Assembly: GCA_945898095.1 (NCBI GenBank)
Contig: CAMDHE010000003.1
Span: forward strand, 40,544 to 104,543
Origin: Roseateles toxinivorans
Lineage (GTDB): Bacteria; Pseudomonadota; Gammaproteobacteria; Burkholderiales; Burkholderiaceae_C
Direction of reading: 5' to 3'
Length of the DNA: 64,000 bases
Both the position numbers and the translations under genes were made by a program. The first letter of the stretch is position 1, and each line of letters begins with the position of its first letter. The notes under the pieces were generated by a model. The model was not told the origin of the DNA, did not search any database, and worked only from the letters and a program-made list of their open reading frames with translations. This document shows positions 29,883 through 38,398 of the stretch, in pieces.

Positions 29883-31645
29883 GCCGCCAGTTCCTGCAAC
29901 TGCACCAGCCGCTGATAAAGGCCGCCATCCTGCGTCATCAGTTCGGCATGGCTGCCGCGCTCGATCAAATGGCCATGGTTGAGCACGATGATCTGATCGG
30001 CCGCGCGAATGGTCGAGAGCCGGTGCGCGATCGCAACGATGGTGACCTGACCGCGCAAGGCCTCCAGCGCTTCACCGACGACCTGCTCGGTGGCGCTGTC
30101 GATATTGGCGGTGGCTTCATCCAGAAACAGGATCCGCGGTGCGCCGGCCAAGGCGCGTGCCATCGCGATCAACTGCTTCTGTCCGGTCGAGACCAGCGCG
30201 CCGCCCGCGCCGAGCAAGGTGTCGTAGCCCTGCGGCAAACCGGCCAGGAATTCGTCGATCCTCGCCGCCTTTGCCGCTGCGATGATCGCGGCCTCGGGGA
30301 TATCGCGGCCCATTGCAATGTTTTCGCGCGCGCTGGCCGCCATCAGGTAAGGCTCTTGCGGGACCAAGCCAACTGCAGCGCGAAATGCTGCATCGGGAAT
30401 GCTCGACAAGGGCAGACCGTCGATCGCGATACGACCGCTCTGGGCGCTGTAAAAACGCAGCAGCAGCGACAGCAGCGTCGATTTGCCACTGCCGGTATGG
30501 CCGACGATGCCGACAAAGCTGCCCGCCGGAATCTGCAAGTTCAGCTCGTGCAGTACCGGCAGTTCCGGGTCATAGCCGAAGCTCAGATGCTCGATCGAAA
30601 TGTCGCCCTGCGTAATTTCTCGGCCGGCCACCGTAGTCTGGACCGGCGTGGTTTCCTGCAGCAGCGTTCGCACCCTTGAAGCGGCCACCATCGACTGCTG
30701 CAACTGACCGAACTGCATCGTGATCTGGATCAGTGGATCCACCACCCTGCCGATATAGCTGAGAAATGCATAGAGCAGCCCGACTTCCAGCCCCGACATT
30801 TCGCGCTTGCCGAAGCCGTAGATGACGGTCACCACCAGCAACACGTTCAGCAGGTCCAGCGCCGGGCGCAGCAGCCAGGCATTGGCGCGCAACTCTTCAA
30901 GCCTGGCCCCCAGGTGCGCGGCGTTGGTCAGCTCGAAGCGCTGGGCAAAGCGCGGCGCCGCACCCGCCGACTGCAGCACCGCCATGCCGGCCATGCTTTC
31001 GGCCATCTGCGCATTGATGTCGCTGCGCAGCTGGCGTGAGCGCGCCACTGCCGGCCCGCTCAAGCGCTGATAGATGGTGATGATGATCAGCATTGCCGGC
31101 ACCAGCATCGCGACGATCAGCATCAAGCGCCAGTCGAGCCAGGCCATCGCGATCAGCGAGCCCAGCACGACGATGCTCGAGTCGAGCATCACATAGAGCA
31201 CCTGCCGGTACAGCATATTGACCGCTTCGGTGTCATTGGTGACGCGGCTGACCAACTGGCCGGTGATCGCCTTGTCGAAGAAGGCCATCGGCAAGGCCAG
31301 CACATGGGCATAGACGCGTTCGCGCAAGCGCAGCACCGAGCGCCGCGCGATGCCGGCCATGCGCGTCAACTGCGCGAAGCGGATCCAGCTCGCGGCCCAG
31401 CCGGTCAGCAGCAACAGGGTCAGCAACAAGCCCATCGCCGGCAGATCGAAATGGCGCGGCAGCAAATAGACATCGATGAAATACTTGGACATGATCGGCC
31501 CCAGCGCTTCCAGGCTGGCGGCAGCCAGCAGCCAGCCGACGCCGCGTCGCAATTGGGATCTCTCGGGCGCTGCAGCCTCCAGCAGCAAGCCGACCGATGC
31601 CCAGGGTCGCAAGTTCTTGTCGGCCTTGCCGGCTTCACTGTGCAT
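29873..31645 (-). CDS. Heterodimeric ABC exporter subunit B (MdlB-like)
   Basis: Fused membrane domain (six segments) and ATPase domain, 590 residues, inner membrane multidrug/lipid exporter half. Walker A is VGHTGSGKSTLL; Walker B ILFLDEATANID keeps the catalytic Glu, while the signature is the non-canonical VSTGQKQ. The ATG at 31645 was chosen since it overlaps the stop of the partner gene by 11 bp; longer starts run into that gene's frame. Together with the upstream subunit it forms one complete and one degenerate ATP site. Substrate unknown. Confidence 0.92.
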   Translation of the reverse strand: MHSEAGKADKNLRPWASVGLLLEAAAPERSQLRRGVGWLLAAASLEALGPIMSKYFIDVYLLPRHFDLPAMGLLLTLLLLTGWAASWIRFAQLTRMAGIARRSVLRLRERVYAHVLALPMAFFDKAITGQLVSRVTNDTEAVNMLYRQVLYVMLDSSIVVLGSLIAMAWLDWRLMLIVAMLVPAMLIIITIYQRLSGPAVARSRQLRSDINAQMAESMAGMAVLQSAGAAPRFAQRFELTNAAHLGARLEELRANAWLLRPALDLLNVLLVVTVIYGFGKREMSGLEVGLLYAFLSYIGRVVDPLIQITMQFGQLQQSMVAASRVRTLLQETTPVQTTVAGREITQGDISIEHLSFGYDPELPVLHELNLQIPAGSFVGIVGHTGSGKSTLLSLLLRFYSAQSGRIAIDGLPLSSIPDAAFRAAVGLVPQEPYLMAASARENIAMGRDIPEAAIIAAAKAARIDEFLAGLPQGYDTLLGAGGALVSTGQKQLIAMARALAGAPRILFLDEATANIDSATEQVVGEALEALRGQVTIVAIAHRLSTIRAADQIIVLNHGHLIERGSHAELMTQDGGLYQRLVQLQELAAAD

Positions 31646-33428
31646 CGATGCTGGCCTCGAGTTGTTGGTAGCGCCATTGCGCCGCGTACCAGCCTCCGAG
31701 CTCGAGCAGCTCATCATGCCGGCCTTGCTCAGTGATCACACCCTGACGAAGTACGACGATCTGGTCGGCGTCCATCACCGCGCTGAGCCTGTGGCTGACG
31801 ATGATGGCGCTGCATTCAGGCCGCTTTTGCCGCAGCTGGCGCAACTGCTCGAGGATCAGCGTTTCAGTGCCGGTATCGACGGCTGACAAGGCATCGTCGA
31901 GCAGCAAGATCTGCGCACCGATCTCGTTTGTCGATGCCTGCCCGGCATGCTGGCCGCTCATCTGCAACAGGGCCCTGGCGATCGCCACGCGCTGGCGCTG
32001 GCCGCCCGACAAGGTCACGCCGCGCTCGCCGACCTCGGTCGCATAGCCATGTGGCAAACGCCGGATGTCATCGTGAACGGCGGCCATCCGCGCTGCCTGT
32101 TCGATCTGCGCCGGCGAGGCTTGCGGATTGCCCAGGGCGATGTTTTCGGCAATCGAGGCCGAGAATAAAAAGGGCTCCTGCGGCACCCAGGCCAGGCCCA
32201 TGCGCAAGGCCTGCAAACGCAAGTCGCAAAGCGGCTCGGCATTGATCAAGAGCCGGCCTGCATCGGGTTCGAACTGGCGCAAGAGCAGTCGCAGCAGCGT
32301 CGATTTCCCCGATCCGGTTGGTCCGACCAGGCCCAGCGTGCGACCTGGCTCGAGCTGCAGCGTGATGTTTTCAAGCGCCTTGCGTTGCGCCTGGGCGTAG
32401 CTGAAATCGAGCGCTTCGAAACGGATCACGGCCTGCGCCGGCATGCCGGACTGACCCTGGTCGATCAGGGTCAAGGGCGCCTCCAGCATCGGTCCCAGCC
32501 TTGCCCAAGCGGCGCGGCCGCGCTCGAGCAGCGAAAGCACCCAGCCGGCAGCGAAGGTTGGCCAGATCAGCTGGCCCAGGTACATCGTGAACGCGGTCAA
32601 CTGGCCGAGTGTCAGCTGCTGCTGCGCGACCAGCATGCCGCCCAGACCCAGCGCAATCACCGTTGCTGCGCCCAGCGTCATGCCGACGGTGGGCTCGAAG
32701 GCTGCCTCCCAGCGCTGGGCGCTGTAGCTGGCTTGCGAGGCGCTGTCTGCCAGTTCGCCGAACTGCTGATGGTTCAGCTTGACCAGACCGAGCGCGCGCA
32801 AGGTCCTTACCCCGCCCAGGCCTTCCTGAACATGGTGGTTCAGGTTCGAGAAGCGCTCAAGCGAGCTTTGCCAGGCCAGATGCACCTGGTTGGAGACATA
32901 CCAGAAGGCGAAGGCCATGAAGGGGAAGGGCAGCAAGGCGGCCAGACCGAGTCGCCAGTCGATGCTTGCAGTCATCATGAACAGCACCAGGATCAAGGTC
33001 AGCGAGCCATCGAATGCTGCCAGCAGCGCTTCGCCAGCAGCCATCTCGACCGCATCGATGTCATTGGTCGCCAAGGCCATCAGGTCGCCGGTGCGGGTCG
33101 ATTGGAAAAAAGCCGGGCCCTGCAAGGTCATGCGCTGATAAAGCCTGGTGCGCAACTCCTTGCCGAGCTGGAAGGCTGCGGCAAACAAAGCCAACCGCCA
33201 GCCGACCCGCAGCAGATAGATCAACGAGCCGATGCCGACCAGCAGGCCAAGCTCGAACAGCAAGCCCGGGCCTTGCAGCGTGCCTGAAACCATCCCATCG
33301 ATGACCTGCCCGACCTGGCGCGGGATCCAGACCGTCAGCAGCGCGATCACGCCCAGCATCAGCGCCGAGCCGGCATAGGAAAACCAATGCCGGCGCACAA
33401 AGCCGGCAAGCATCTGGGTCAGGGTCAT
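31635..33428 (-). CDS. Heterodimeric ABC exporter subunit A (MdlA-like)
   Basis: Partner half-exporter of 597 residues with an N-terminal six-segment membrane domain and C-terminal ATPase. Walker A VGPTGSGKSTLL and a canonical signature LSGGQRQRVAIARAL are present, but Walker B reads ILLLDDALSAVD, with Asp where the catalytic Glu normally stands. That, and the altered signature in the next subunit, is the arrangement of asymmetric heterodimers such as TM287/288. ATG 33428 fits the family N-terminus; upstream extension to 33527 runs into the toxin promoter region. Confidence 0.92.
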   Translation of the reverse strand: MTLTQMLAGFVRRHWFSYAGSALMLGVIALLTVWIPRQVGQVIDGMVSGTLQGPGLLFELGLLVGIGSLIYLLRVGWRLALFAAAFQLGKELRTRLYQRMTLQGPAFFQSTRTGDLMALATNDIDAVEMAAGEALLAAFDGSLTLILVLFMMTASIDWRLGLAALLPFPFMAFAFWYVSNQVHLAWQSSLERFSNLNHHVQEGLGGVRTLRALGLVKLNHQQFGELADSASQASYSAQRWEAAFEPTVGMTLGAATVIALGLGGMLVAQQQLTLGQLTAFTMYLGQLIWPTFAAGWVLSLLERGRAAWARLGPMLEAPLTLIDQGQSGMPAQAVIRFEALDFSYAQAQRKALENITLQLEPGRTLGLVGPTGSGKSTLLRLLLRQFEPDAGRLLINAEPLCDLRLQALRMGLAWVPQEPFLFSASIAENIALGNPQASPAQIEQAARMAAVHDDIRRLPHGYATEVGERGVTLSGGQRQRVAIARALLQMSGQHAGQASTNEIGAQILLLDDALSAVDTGTETLILEQLRQLRQKRPECSAIIVSHRLSAVMDADQIVVLRQGVITEQGRHDELLELGGWYAAQWRYQQLEASIDAQ

Positions 33429-33520
33429 CGAGGGAGTCTGGCGGCAGCAACAGGCTGCGGCTGGTTGGGTGAGCAGGAGCGGGAGTTTATCAATTCCGTA
33501 TGCAGGATTCAGGCTCAGTC

Positions 33521-33549
33521 TTGACATTACACATATTTATACACATACT
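33521..33549 (+). promoter_or_regulatory. brnTA promoter with direct-repeat operator candidate
   Basis: TTGACA (33521-33526), 17 bp, CATACT (33544-33549) predicts transcription starting at or within a base or two of the toxin ATG (33556), hence a leaderless message. ACACATA occurs at 33529-33535 and 33541-33547, 12 bp apart, inside the promoter: a plausible operator for the antitoxin. The segment is AT-rich against its surroundings. Confidence 0.55.
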
Positions 33550-33555
33550 TCAGTT

Positions 33556-33834
33556 ATGCGATACAAATTTGATCCGGCCAAGCAGGCGATCAATCTGAAA
33601 AAGCATGGGCTCGACTTGGCGGACGCGGAACAAGTCGTCGCAACGGGGCAGACCGTGACTTTTGAGGATCGTCGCCACAACTATGGCGAGGAAAGGTTTG
33701 TAACTTTGGAGCCGTTGGGCGAGATGTTGGTAGGGATCGTGACGGCAGAAATTGAAAACAATATCCGCGTCATTTCGATGCGCAGGGCAGACCGGTATGA
33801 AAAAGTCATCTATCGTGAAAATTTCAACGGATGA
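33556..33834 (+). CDS. brnT: BrnT-family toxin (type II toxin-antitoxin)
   Basis: Small ribonuclease toxin of the RelE-like fold (DUF497). The 92-residue protein has the family layout: YKFDPAKQAINLKKHGLDL at the N-terminus, FEDRRHNYGEERFVTL in the middle and IRVISMRRADRYEKVIY at the end, with Lys, Arg and Glu residues of the type that cleave RNA in BrnT. The ATG at 33556 fits the family start; no ribosome site precedes it. The antitoxin gene overlaps by 38 bp in the usual toxin-first order. Confidence 0.9.
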   Translation: MRYKFDPAKQAINLKKHGLDLADAEQVVATGQTVTFEDRRHNYGEERFVTLEPLGEMLVGIVTAEIENNIRVISMRRADRYEKVIYRENFNG

Positions 33835-34099
33835 GCGTGAAGCGCCGCCACTTCGGCGCGCGGACATTGCTGCAGGAAAACTATTGATTCGCGAGCGCGG
33901 CGTCGTCGGAAAACTGCTGCCGAGAAAGCAACGCATAAATATTTTCCTGGACGGCATGGTGGTTGAACATTTCAAGGCAAAGGCCGGTGAACGCGGCTAT
34001 CAGACCTTGATCAATGAAGCCTTGAAGCTGGCAATTCAAGCCGAATCGCTCGAAGGGCTCGTGCGCAGGACGATTCGGGAAGAAATGCAACGGACTTGA
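33797..34099 (+). CDS. brnA: BrnA-family antitoxin
   Basis: A 100-residue DNA-binding antitoxin that neutralises BrnT and represses the pair. The C-terminal half, INIFLDGMVVEHFKAKAGER then GYQTLINEALKLAI, is the ribbon-helix-helix segment of BrnA; the N-terminal part is charged and presumably wraps the toxin. ATG 33797 lies inside the end of brnT; the longer frame from 33752 is unlikely. Lower GC than neighbours suggests the module was acquired. Confidence 0.88.
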   Translation: MKKSSIVKISTDEREAPPLRRADIAAGKLLIRERGVVGKLLPRKQRINIFLDGMVVEHFKAKAGERGYQTLINEALKLAIQAESLEGLVRRTIREEMQRT

Positions 34100-34174
34100 T
34101 CTGTTGATCGAGCAGCTTGGCTGGGTGACTTGGTCAGCGATTTGTTGCCGAATCGTCGCCTGTCCGGTCTTCAA

Positions 34175-34585
34175 TCAAACGGGCCTTTGGTGCAATTGCA
34201 AAGCCAGCAGAAGGGCCATGGCGGCTTCGCCCGCTTCAACGGGAACAAACAGATGATCGTGAAAAGCGCCGGCGACGACATTGCAGCTGATGCCCGCCTG
34301 GCTCAATGAAGTCGCAACGGCGGCAGTAAGTCCGACGGCATGCAGATCGGAATGAACTTGCAGCGTGATCCAGCTGGCGCGGAACAGGATCACCAGCCCT
34401 GCCTTGATCGCCTGCGCTTCGGTGACGATGACGCTCAAACCTTCGGGTTCGAGCATGCTGGCAATCGTCTCGAGAGCGGCCGCATTGGCGCCAGGTGGCA
34501 GCGAGGCGAAGACGTAGACGCCCGGATGTTTGACCGGCGCCATCGATTGCAGCAATGCGGGGAGATCGGAGGTGGCTTGACTCAT
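34175..34585 (-). CDS. ACT-domain protein
   Basis: A 136-residue protein with two ACT-like halves: PGVYVFASLPPGANAAALE and a later GLTAAVATSLSQAGISCNVVAG with FHDHLFVPVE. ACT domains bind amino acids or other small molecules to control enzymes; stand-alone members of this type (COG3602-like) have no firm function. Start ATG 34585 (MSQATSDLPALL) matches the domain boundary; ATG 34597 is 4 residues longer. Divergent from the molybdopterin oxidoreductase, with only 61 bp between starts. Confidence 0.75.
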   Translation of the reverse strand: MSQATSDLPALLQSMAPVKHPGVYVFASLPPGANAAALETIASMLEPEGLSVIVTEAQAIKAGLVILFRASWITLQVHSDLHAVGLTAAVATSLSQAGISCNVVAGAFHDHLFVPVEAGEAAMALLLALQLHQRPV

Positions 34586-34646
34586 CAGCGCCAGCATAAA
34601 GCCATAGTGCTGCGCCGGGATGCTGGCGATATGCAATAGTCCGGGC

Positions 34647-36683
34647 ATGAACAGCCCGGCCCCGAAAGTCACCCGCGTCGTCAATGGCGCCTGCCCGCAT
34701 GATTGCCCGGATACCTGCGCCTTGCGAATCACGGTCGAAGATGGCGTCGCGATCAAGGTGCAGGGCAATCCAGACCATCCCGCGACCCAGGGCTCGATCT
34801 GCACCAAGGTGTCGCGCTACGCCGAGCGGACCTATCACGCCGAGCGCCTGCTGCAGCCTTTGAAGCGAGTCAGCGCCAAGACCGAGGCGCCGCGCTTCGA
34901 GCCGGTGTCGTGGGAACAGGCTATGACCGACATCGCGGCCAGGCTGCAAGCGATTGCCGCGCGCGATCCTGAGGCGATCCTGCCCTACAGCTATGCCGGC
35001 ACGATGGGCTTGCTGCAAGGCGAAGCGATGGCCGGGCGGTTTTTCAACCGCCTCGGCGCTTCGCGACTTGACCGCACGATCTGCGCCTCAGCTGGTGGTG
35101 CGGCCTTGAGCGCCACCTATGGCCACAAGGTCGGCATGCATCTGCGCTTTTTTGCCCAGAGCCGCCTGATTCTGATCTGGGGCAGCAATTCCATCGCATC
35201 GAATCTGCATTTCTGGAGCCAGGCGATGCAGGCCAAACGGGCCGGCGCCAAGCTGATCTGCATCGACCCGCGCAAGACCGAAACGGCTGACAAATGCCAC
35301 CAACATATCGCCTTGCTGCCCGGCACCGACGGGGCCTTGGCGTTGGGACTGATGCAGCAGTTGATCATTCATGACTGGCTCGACCATGACTATCTGCGCG
35401 ACCATGTCGATGGCTGGGACGAGCTGCGGCAAAAGGCGCTGGCCTGGCCGCCCGAGCGGGTCGCTGAAGTCTGCGGTATCAGCGCTGACGAGGTGCGCAA
35501 TCTGGCGCGCGACTACGGACAGACAGCGCCCGCTGCGATCCGCTTGAACTACGGCATGCAGCGGGTGCGCGGCGGCGGCAATGCGGTGCGCTTGATTGCA
35601 TTGCTGCCCTGCCTGACCGGTGCCTGGCGTCACCCTGCGGGCGGCCTGCTGCTGTCGAGTTCGGGCTGGTTCGCGCCATACAAGAATCCGGCATTCGAGC
35701 GGCCTGATCTGCTGGCCGGGCGCAGCCCGCGCTGGATCAATATGAGCACGATCGGCGACGACCTGTTGCGCGACAGCTCGCCCGAATTCGGCCCGCGGAT
35801 CGAGGCGCTGATTGTCTACAACAGCAACCCGGTCGCGGTGGCGCCCGAATCGCCCAAGGTCGTGCGCGGATTTCAGCGTGCCGACCTGTTCACCGTCGTG
35901 CTTGAGCATTTCCTCACCGACAGCGCCGATCTGGCTGACTATGTGCTGCCGGCCACCACCCAGCTCGAGCATCTCGACGTCCATAGCAGCTATGGACACA
36001 CCGATCTGTTGATCAACGAGCCCTCGATTGCTCCGCTTGGGCAAGCCAAGCCGAACACGCAGATCTTTCGCGAACTGGCCGCAGCTTGTGGTTTCACCGA
36101 GGCCTGTTTTGCCGAGACCGATGAACAACTGGCGCGCCAGGCTTTCAGTAGCGAGATCGATTTCGAGCAGCTGCGCCAGACCGGCTGGCATAGCCTTTCC
36201 CTGCCCGCTGCGCCGTTTGCGAACGGGCAGTTTCTGACCCCGAATGGCCGCGCCCAAGCTGCGGGTGCCGACTATCTGGAAAACTACGAAAGCCGGCGTT
36301 CGAGCCCGGCACTGGCAGCACGCTATCCACTGGCGATGATCTCGCCGCCGGCGCGCAATTTCCTCAACTCGAGCTTTGTCAATGTGAAGAGCTTGCGCGA
36401 CATCGAGGGTGAGCCGCTGCTCGAGATCCACGCTGATGATGCCGCAGTACGCGGCTTGGCCGATGGCGTGATGGTGCGCATCTTCAATGACCGTGGCAGC
36501 TACCAATGCCGGCTGAAGCTCAGCCCGCGCGCCAGGCCAGGTGTTGTCAATGGCCTGGGAATCTGGTGGCGCAAGCTCGGTGCTGCTGGCAGCAATGTCA
36601 ATGAAGTCACGCATCAGCGGTTGACCGACATCGGCCGGGCGCCGTCTTTTTACGATTGCCTGGTCGAGGTCGCCGCGGCGTGA
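34647..36683 (+). CDS. Molybdopterin oxidoreductase, DMSO-reductase family
   Basis: Cytoplasmic catalytic subunit binding a 4Fe-4S cluster and a molybdenum/tungsten bis-pyranopterin cofactor. The 678-residue protein opens with ACPHDCPDTCALRI and GSICTKVS, giving the four cluster cysteines, then SASGGAALSATYG-like cofactor-binding region, and ends in the C-terminal domain with ARPGVVNGLGIWWRKLG and NEVTHQRLTDIG. No Tat signal. It resembles stand-alone formate-dehydrogenase-like or assimilatory oxidoreductases found in many Burkholderiales without known substrate. No electron-transfer subunit adjoins; the next gene overlaps it by 4 bp. Confidence 0.9.
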   Translation: MNSPAPKVTRVVNGACPHDCPDTCALRITVEDGVAIKVQGNPDHPATQGSICTKVSRYAERTYHAERLLQPLKRVSAKTEAPRFEPVSWEQAMTDIAARLQAIAARDPEAILPYSYAGTMGLLQGEAMAGRFFNRLGASRLDRTICASAGGAALSATYGHKVGMHLRFFAQSRLILIWGSNSIASNLHFWSQAMQAKRAGAKLICIDPRKTETADKCHQHIALLPGTDGALALGLMQQLIIHDWLDHDYLRDHVDGWDELRQKALAWPPERVAEVCGISADEVRNLARDYGQTAPAAIRLNYGMQRVRGGGNAVRLIALLPCLTGAWRHPAGGLLLSSSGWFAPYKNPAFERPDLLAGRSPRWINMSTIGDDLLRDSSPEFGPRIEALIVYNSNPVAVAPESPKVVRGFQRADLFTVVLEHFLTDSADLADYVLPATTQLEHLDVHSSYGHTDLLINEPSIAPLGQAKPNTQIFRELAAACGFTEACFAETDEQLARQAFSSEIDFEQLRQTGWHSLSLPAAPFANGQFLTPNGRAQAAGADYLENYESRRSSPALAARYPLAMISPPARNFLNSSFVNVKSLRDIEGEPLLEIHADDAAVRGLADGVMVRIFNDRGSYQCRLKLSPRARPGVVNGLGIWWRKLGAAGSNVNEVTHQRLTDIGRAPSFYDCLVEVAAA

Positions 36684-37726
36684 GTTTCAGGCTGACCCTG
36701 TTGCTTTCGCTGTTGCTGACCGCTTGCGCTCAGCCTGCCTATCTGGCCCAGTCGCTGGGCGGGCATTTGCAGTTGCTGGTCGCAGCCAAGCCGGTGGACC
36801 AGTTGCTGGCCGATCCAGGCACCGACAAGGCCATGCGCGAGCGCTTGCATTTGAGCCAGGACTTGCGCGATTTCTCGGTCGAACGGCTGCATTTGCCCGA
36901 CAACAGCAGCTACCGCCGTTATGCCGATCTGGGGCGCAAGGCTGCGGTCTGGAATGTGGTGGCCGCCCCCGAGCTGAGCCTGGAGCTGAAAACCTGGTGC
37001 TTTCCGCTGATGGGTTGCGTTGGCTACCGTGGCTATTTCGACCGGATCGAGGCTGAGGCCTATGCTGCCAGCTTGCGCGCCGAAGGATTGGAAGCGCTGG
37101 TTTATGGCGTGCCGGCCTATTCAACGCTGGGCTGGAGCAACTGGTTGGGCGGTGATCCGCTGTTGAATACCTTCATTGCCTACCCGCAAGCCGAGCTGGC
37201 GCGGATGATGTTTCACGAGCTTGCGCATCAGGTCGCTTACGCGGCTGACGATACCCAGTTCAATGAGTCATTCGCCACCGCCGTCGAGCGTCTTGGCGCG
37301 GCGACTTGGTTGCAGACCCGAGGCAATGCGGCGGCGCGCGAACAATACCTTCGCGCCAGCCAGCGCCGCGAGCAGTTTGCTGCCCTGACCAGAGCCTACC
37401 GGCTGCAACTGCAGGCGCTTTACGCCAGCGACCGCAGCGATGCCGCGAAACGGGCTGGCAAGGCTGAATTGATGCAGGCGATGCGAGCCGAATATTTGCA
37501 ATTGAAGGCCGGCTCCTGGGCCGGGCATCAAGGCTATGAGGGCTGGTTTGCCGATGCCAACAACGCCAGTCTGGCCCTGCTCTCGGCCTATTCCGACCTG
37601 AGCCCGGCCTTTGAAGCAATGTTCCTGCGCAAAGGGTCGGACTGGACGGCCTTTTACGCTGAGGTGAGGCGGCTGGCCGCCTTGCCTAGGCAGGATCGAC
37701 GATTGCAATTGTCAGGAGATCAATAA
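36680..37726 (+). CDS. Lipoprotein zinc aminopeptidase (COG4324-like)
   Basis: A 348-residue predicted metallopeptidase. The N-terminus SFRLTLLLSLLLTACAQPAY is a lipoprotein signal with lipobox LTAC, so it should be anchored in the envelope. The central FHELAHQVAY holds the zinc motif HExxH, and NESFATAVE further on supplies a likely third ligand Glu. I chose GTG 36680, which forms a GTGA overlap with the upstream stop and starts right at the signal; the frame from 36656 adds an arginine-rich leader. Link to the molybdenum enzyme upstream is only by operon. Confidence 0.83.
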   Translation: MSFRLTLLLSLLLTACAQPAYLAQSLGGHLQLLVAAKPVDQLLADPGTDKAMRERLHLSQDLRDFSVERLHLPDNSSYRRYADLGRKAAVWNVVAAPELSLELKTWCFPLMGCVGYRGYFDRIEAEAYAASLRAEGLEALVYGVPAYSTLGWSNWLGGDPLLNTFIAYPQAELARMMFHELAHQVAYAADDTQFNESFATAVERLGAATWLQTRGNAAAREQYLRASQRREQFAALTRAYRLQLQALYASDRSDAAKRAGKAELMQAMRAEYLQLKAGSWAGHQGYEGWFADANNASLALLSAYSDLSPAFEAMFLRKGSDWTAFYAEVRRLAALPRQDRRLQLSGDQ

Positions 37727-37727
37727 A

Positions 37728-38048
37728 ATGGCCGACATCAGGATTCACCGTGATCATCATCTGGGGCTCGCGCAGGCGCGCGAAATCTCCCAAGCCTGGG
37801 CCGCGCAGGTCGAGACCAAGTTCGCCATGACTTGCCGAATTCTCGAGGGCAAGACCAGCGATAGCGTCGAGTTCAGCCGCTCAGGGGTCAAGGGTCGGCT
37901 GGTCGTGACTGCCGATCACTTCGAACTGCAGGCCAGCCTGGGGTTTCTGCTCGGGGCGTTCAAATCCCGCATCGAAGGCGAGGTTGAGCGCGAGCTGGAC
38001 CTGCTGCTGACAAGGGCGAAACCTGCCAACGGCCCGCAGTCAGGCTGA
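37728..38048 (+). CDS. Polyhydroxyalkanoic acid system family protein
   Basis: A 106-residue protein matching the small PHA-system family (TIGR02610-like), with IHRDHHLGLAQAREISQAWA at the N-terminus and GFLLGAFKSRIEGEVERELD at the C-terminus. Members lie with PHA synthesis or granule genes and are thought to be granule-associated or regulatory; no reaction is known. An AGGAGATC ribosome site precedes the ATG, placed one base after the peptidase stop. Its 3' end overlaps the convergent acyl-CoA-binding gene by 9 bp. Confidence 0.82.
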   Translation: MADIRIHRDHHLGLAQAREISQAWAAQVETKFAMTCRILEGKTSDSVEFSRSGVKGRLVVTADHFELQASLGFLLGAFKSRIEGEVERELDLLLTRAKPANGPQSG

Positions 38049-38300
38049 TTCCTGCAGGTCCTCGATCAGGTCGATATAGGCCTGCATCGCCGATTCCTGG
38101 CTCTCGCCCTGCAGGGTATTCCAAGCATCCCATTTGGCCCGGCCTATCATGTCGGTGAAGCCGGGGCGGTCGCCGCTGATGTCGCCACTGCTGCCCTGTT
38201 TGTAGAGGCCATAGAGCTTCAGCAAAGTCATGTTGTCGGGGCGTTCGGACAGATTTTTCGAGGCTGCGACTGCGGCTTCGAATTGGTCTTTGAGGTTCAT
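38040..38300 (-). CDS. Acyl-CoA-binding protein (ACBP)
   Basis: An 86-residue four-helix protein that binds long-chain acyl-CoA esters in the cytoplasm. It starts LKDQFEAAVAASKNL and contains the family core LKLYGLYKQGSSGD and AKWDAWNTLQGES, where the Tyr and Lys residues contact the acyl-CoA. ACBP is uncommon in bacteria generally but found in betaproteobacteria. Its placement beside a PHA-system protein suggests a role in acyl-CoA supply for storage, which is inference. Confidence 0.93.
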   Translation of the reverse strand: MNLKDQFEAAVAASKNLSERPDNMTLLKLYGLYKQGSSGDISGDRPGFTDMIGRAKWDAWNTLQGESQESAMQAYIDLIEDLQESA

Positions 38301-38341
38301 TGATGTTCCTGGTTGCTTGTGAGGATGGTGATCTTTGCGCC

Positions 38342-38367
38342 CGGACAGCTAGAGGATGAGCTGTCCG
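38342..38367. repeat. Inverted repeat in the ACBP / CYTH-CHAD intergenic region
   Basis: CGGACAGCT (38342-38350) and AGCTGTCCG (38359-38367) form a perfect 9-bp dyad with an 8-bp centre, between two divergent genes. It may be an operator or a hairpin in either leader; no T tract follows. Confidence 0.45.
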
Positions 38368-38398
38368 CAGACAATCGACTTGTCAGAAGGGAGCTTTG

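Noticed and set aside
35088..36614. 508-residue open frame on the minus strand
   Set aside because: Antisense to the molybdopterin oxidoreductase; low-complexity composition and no start signal.
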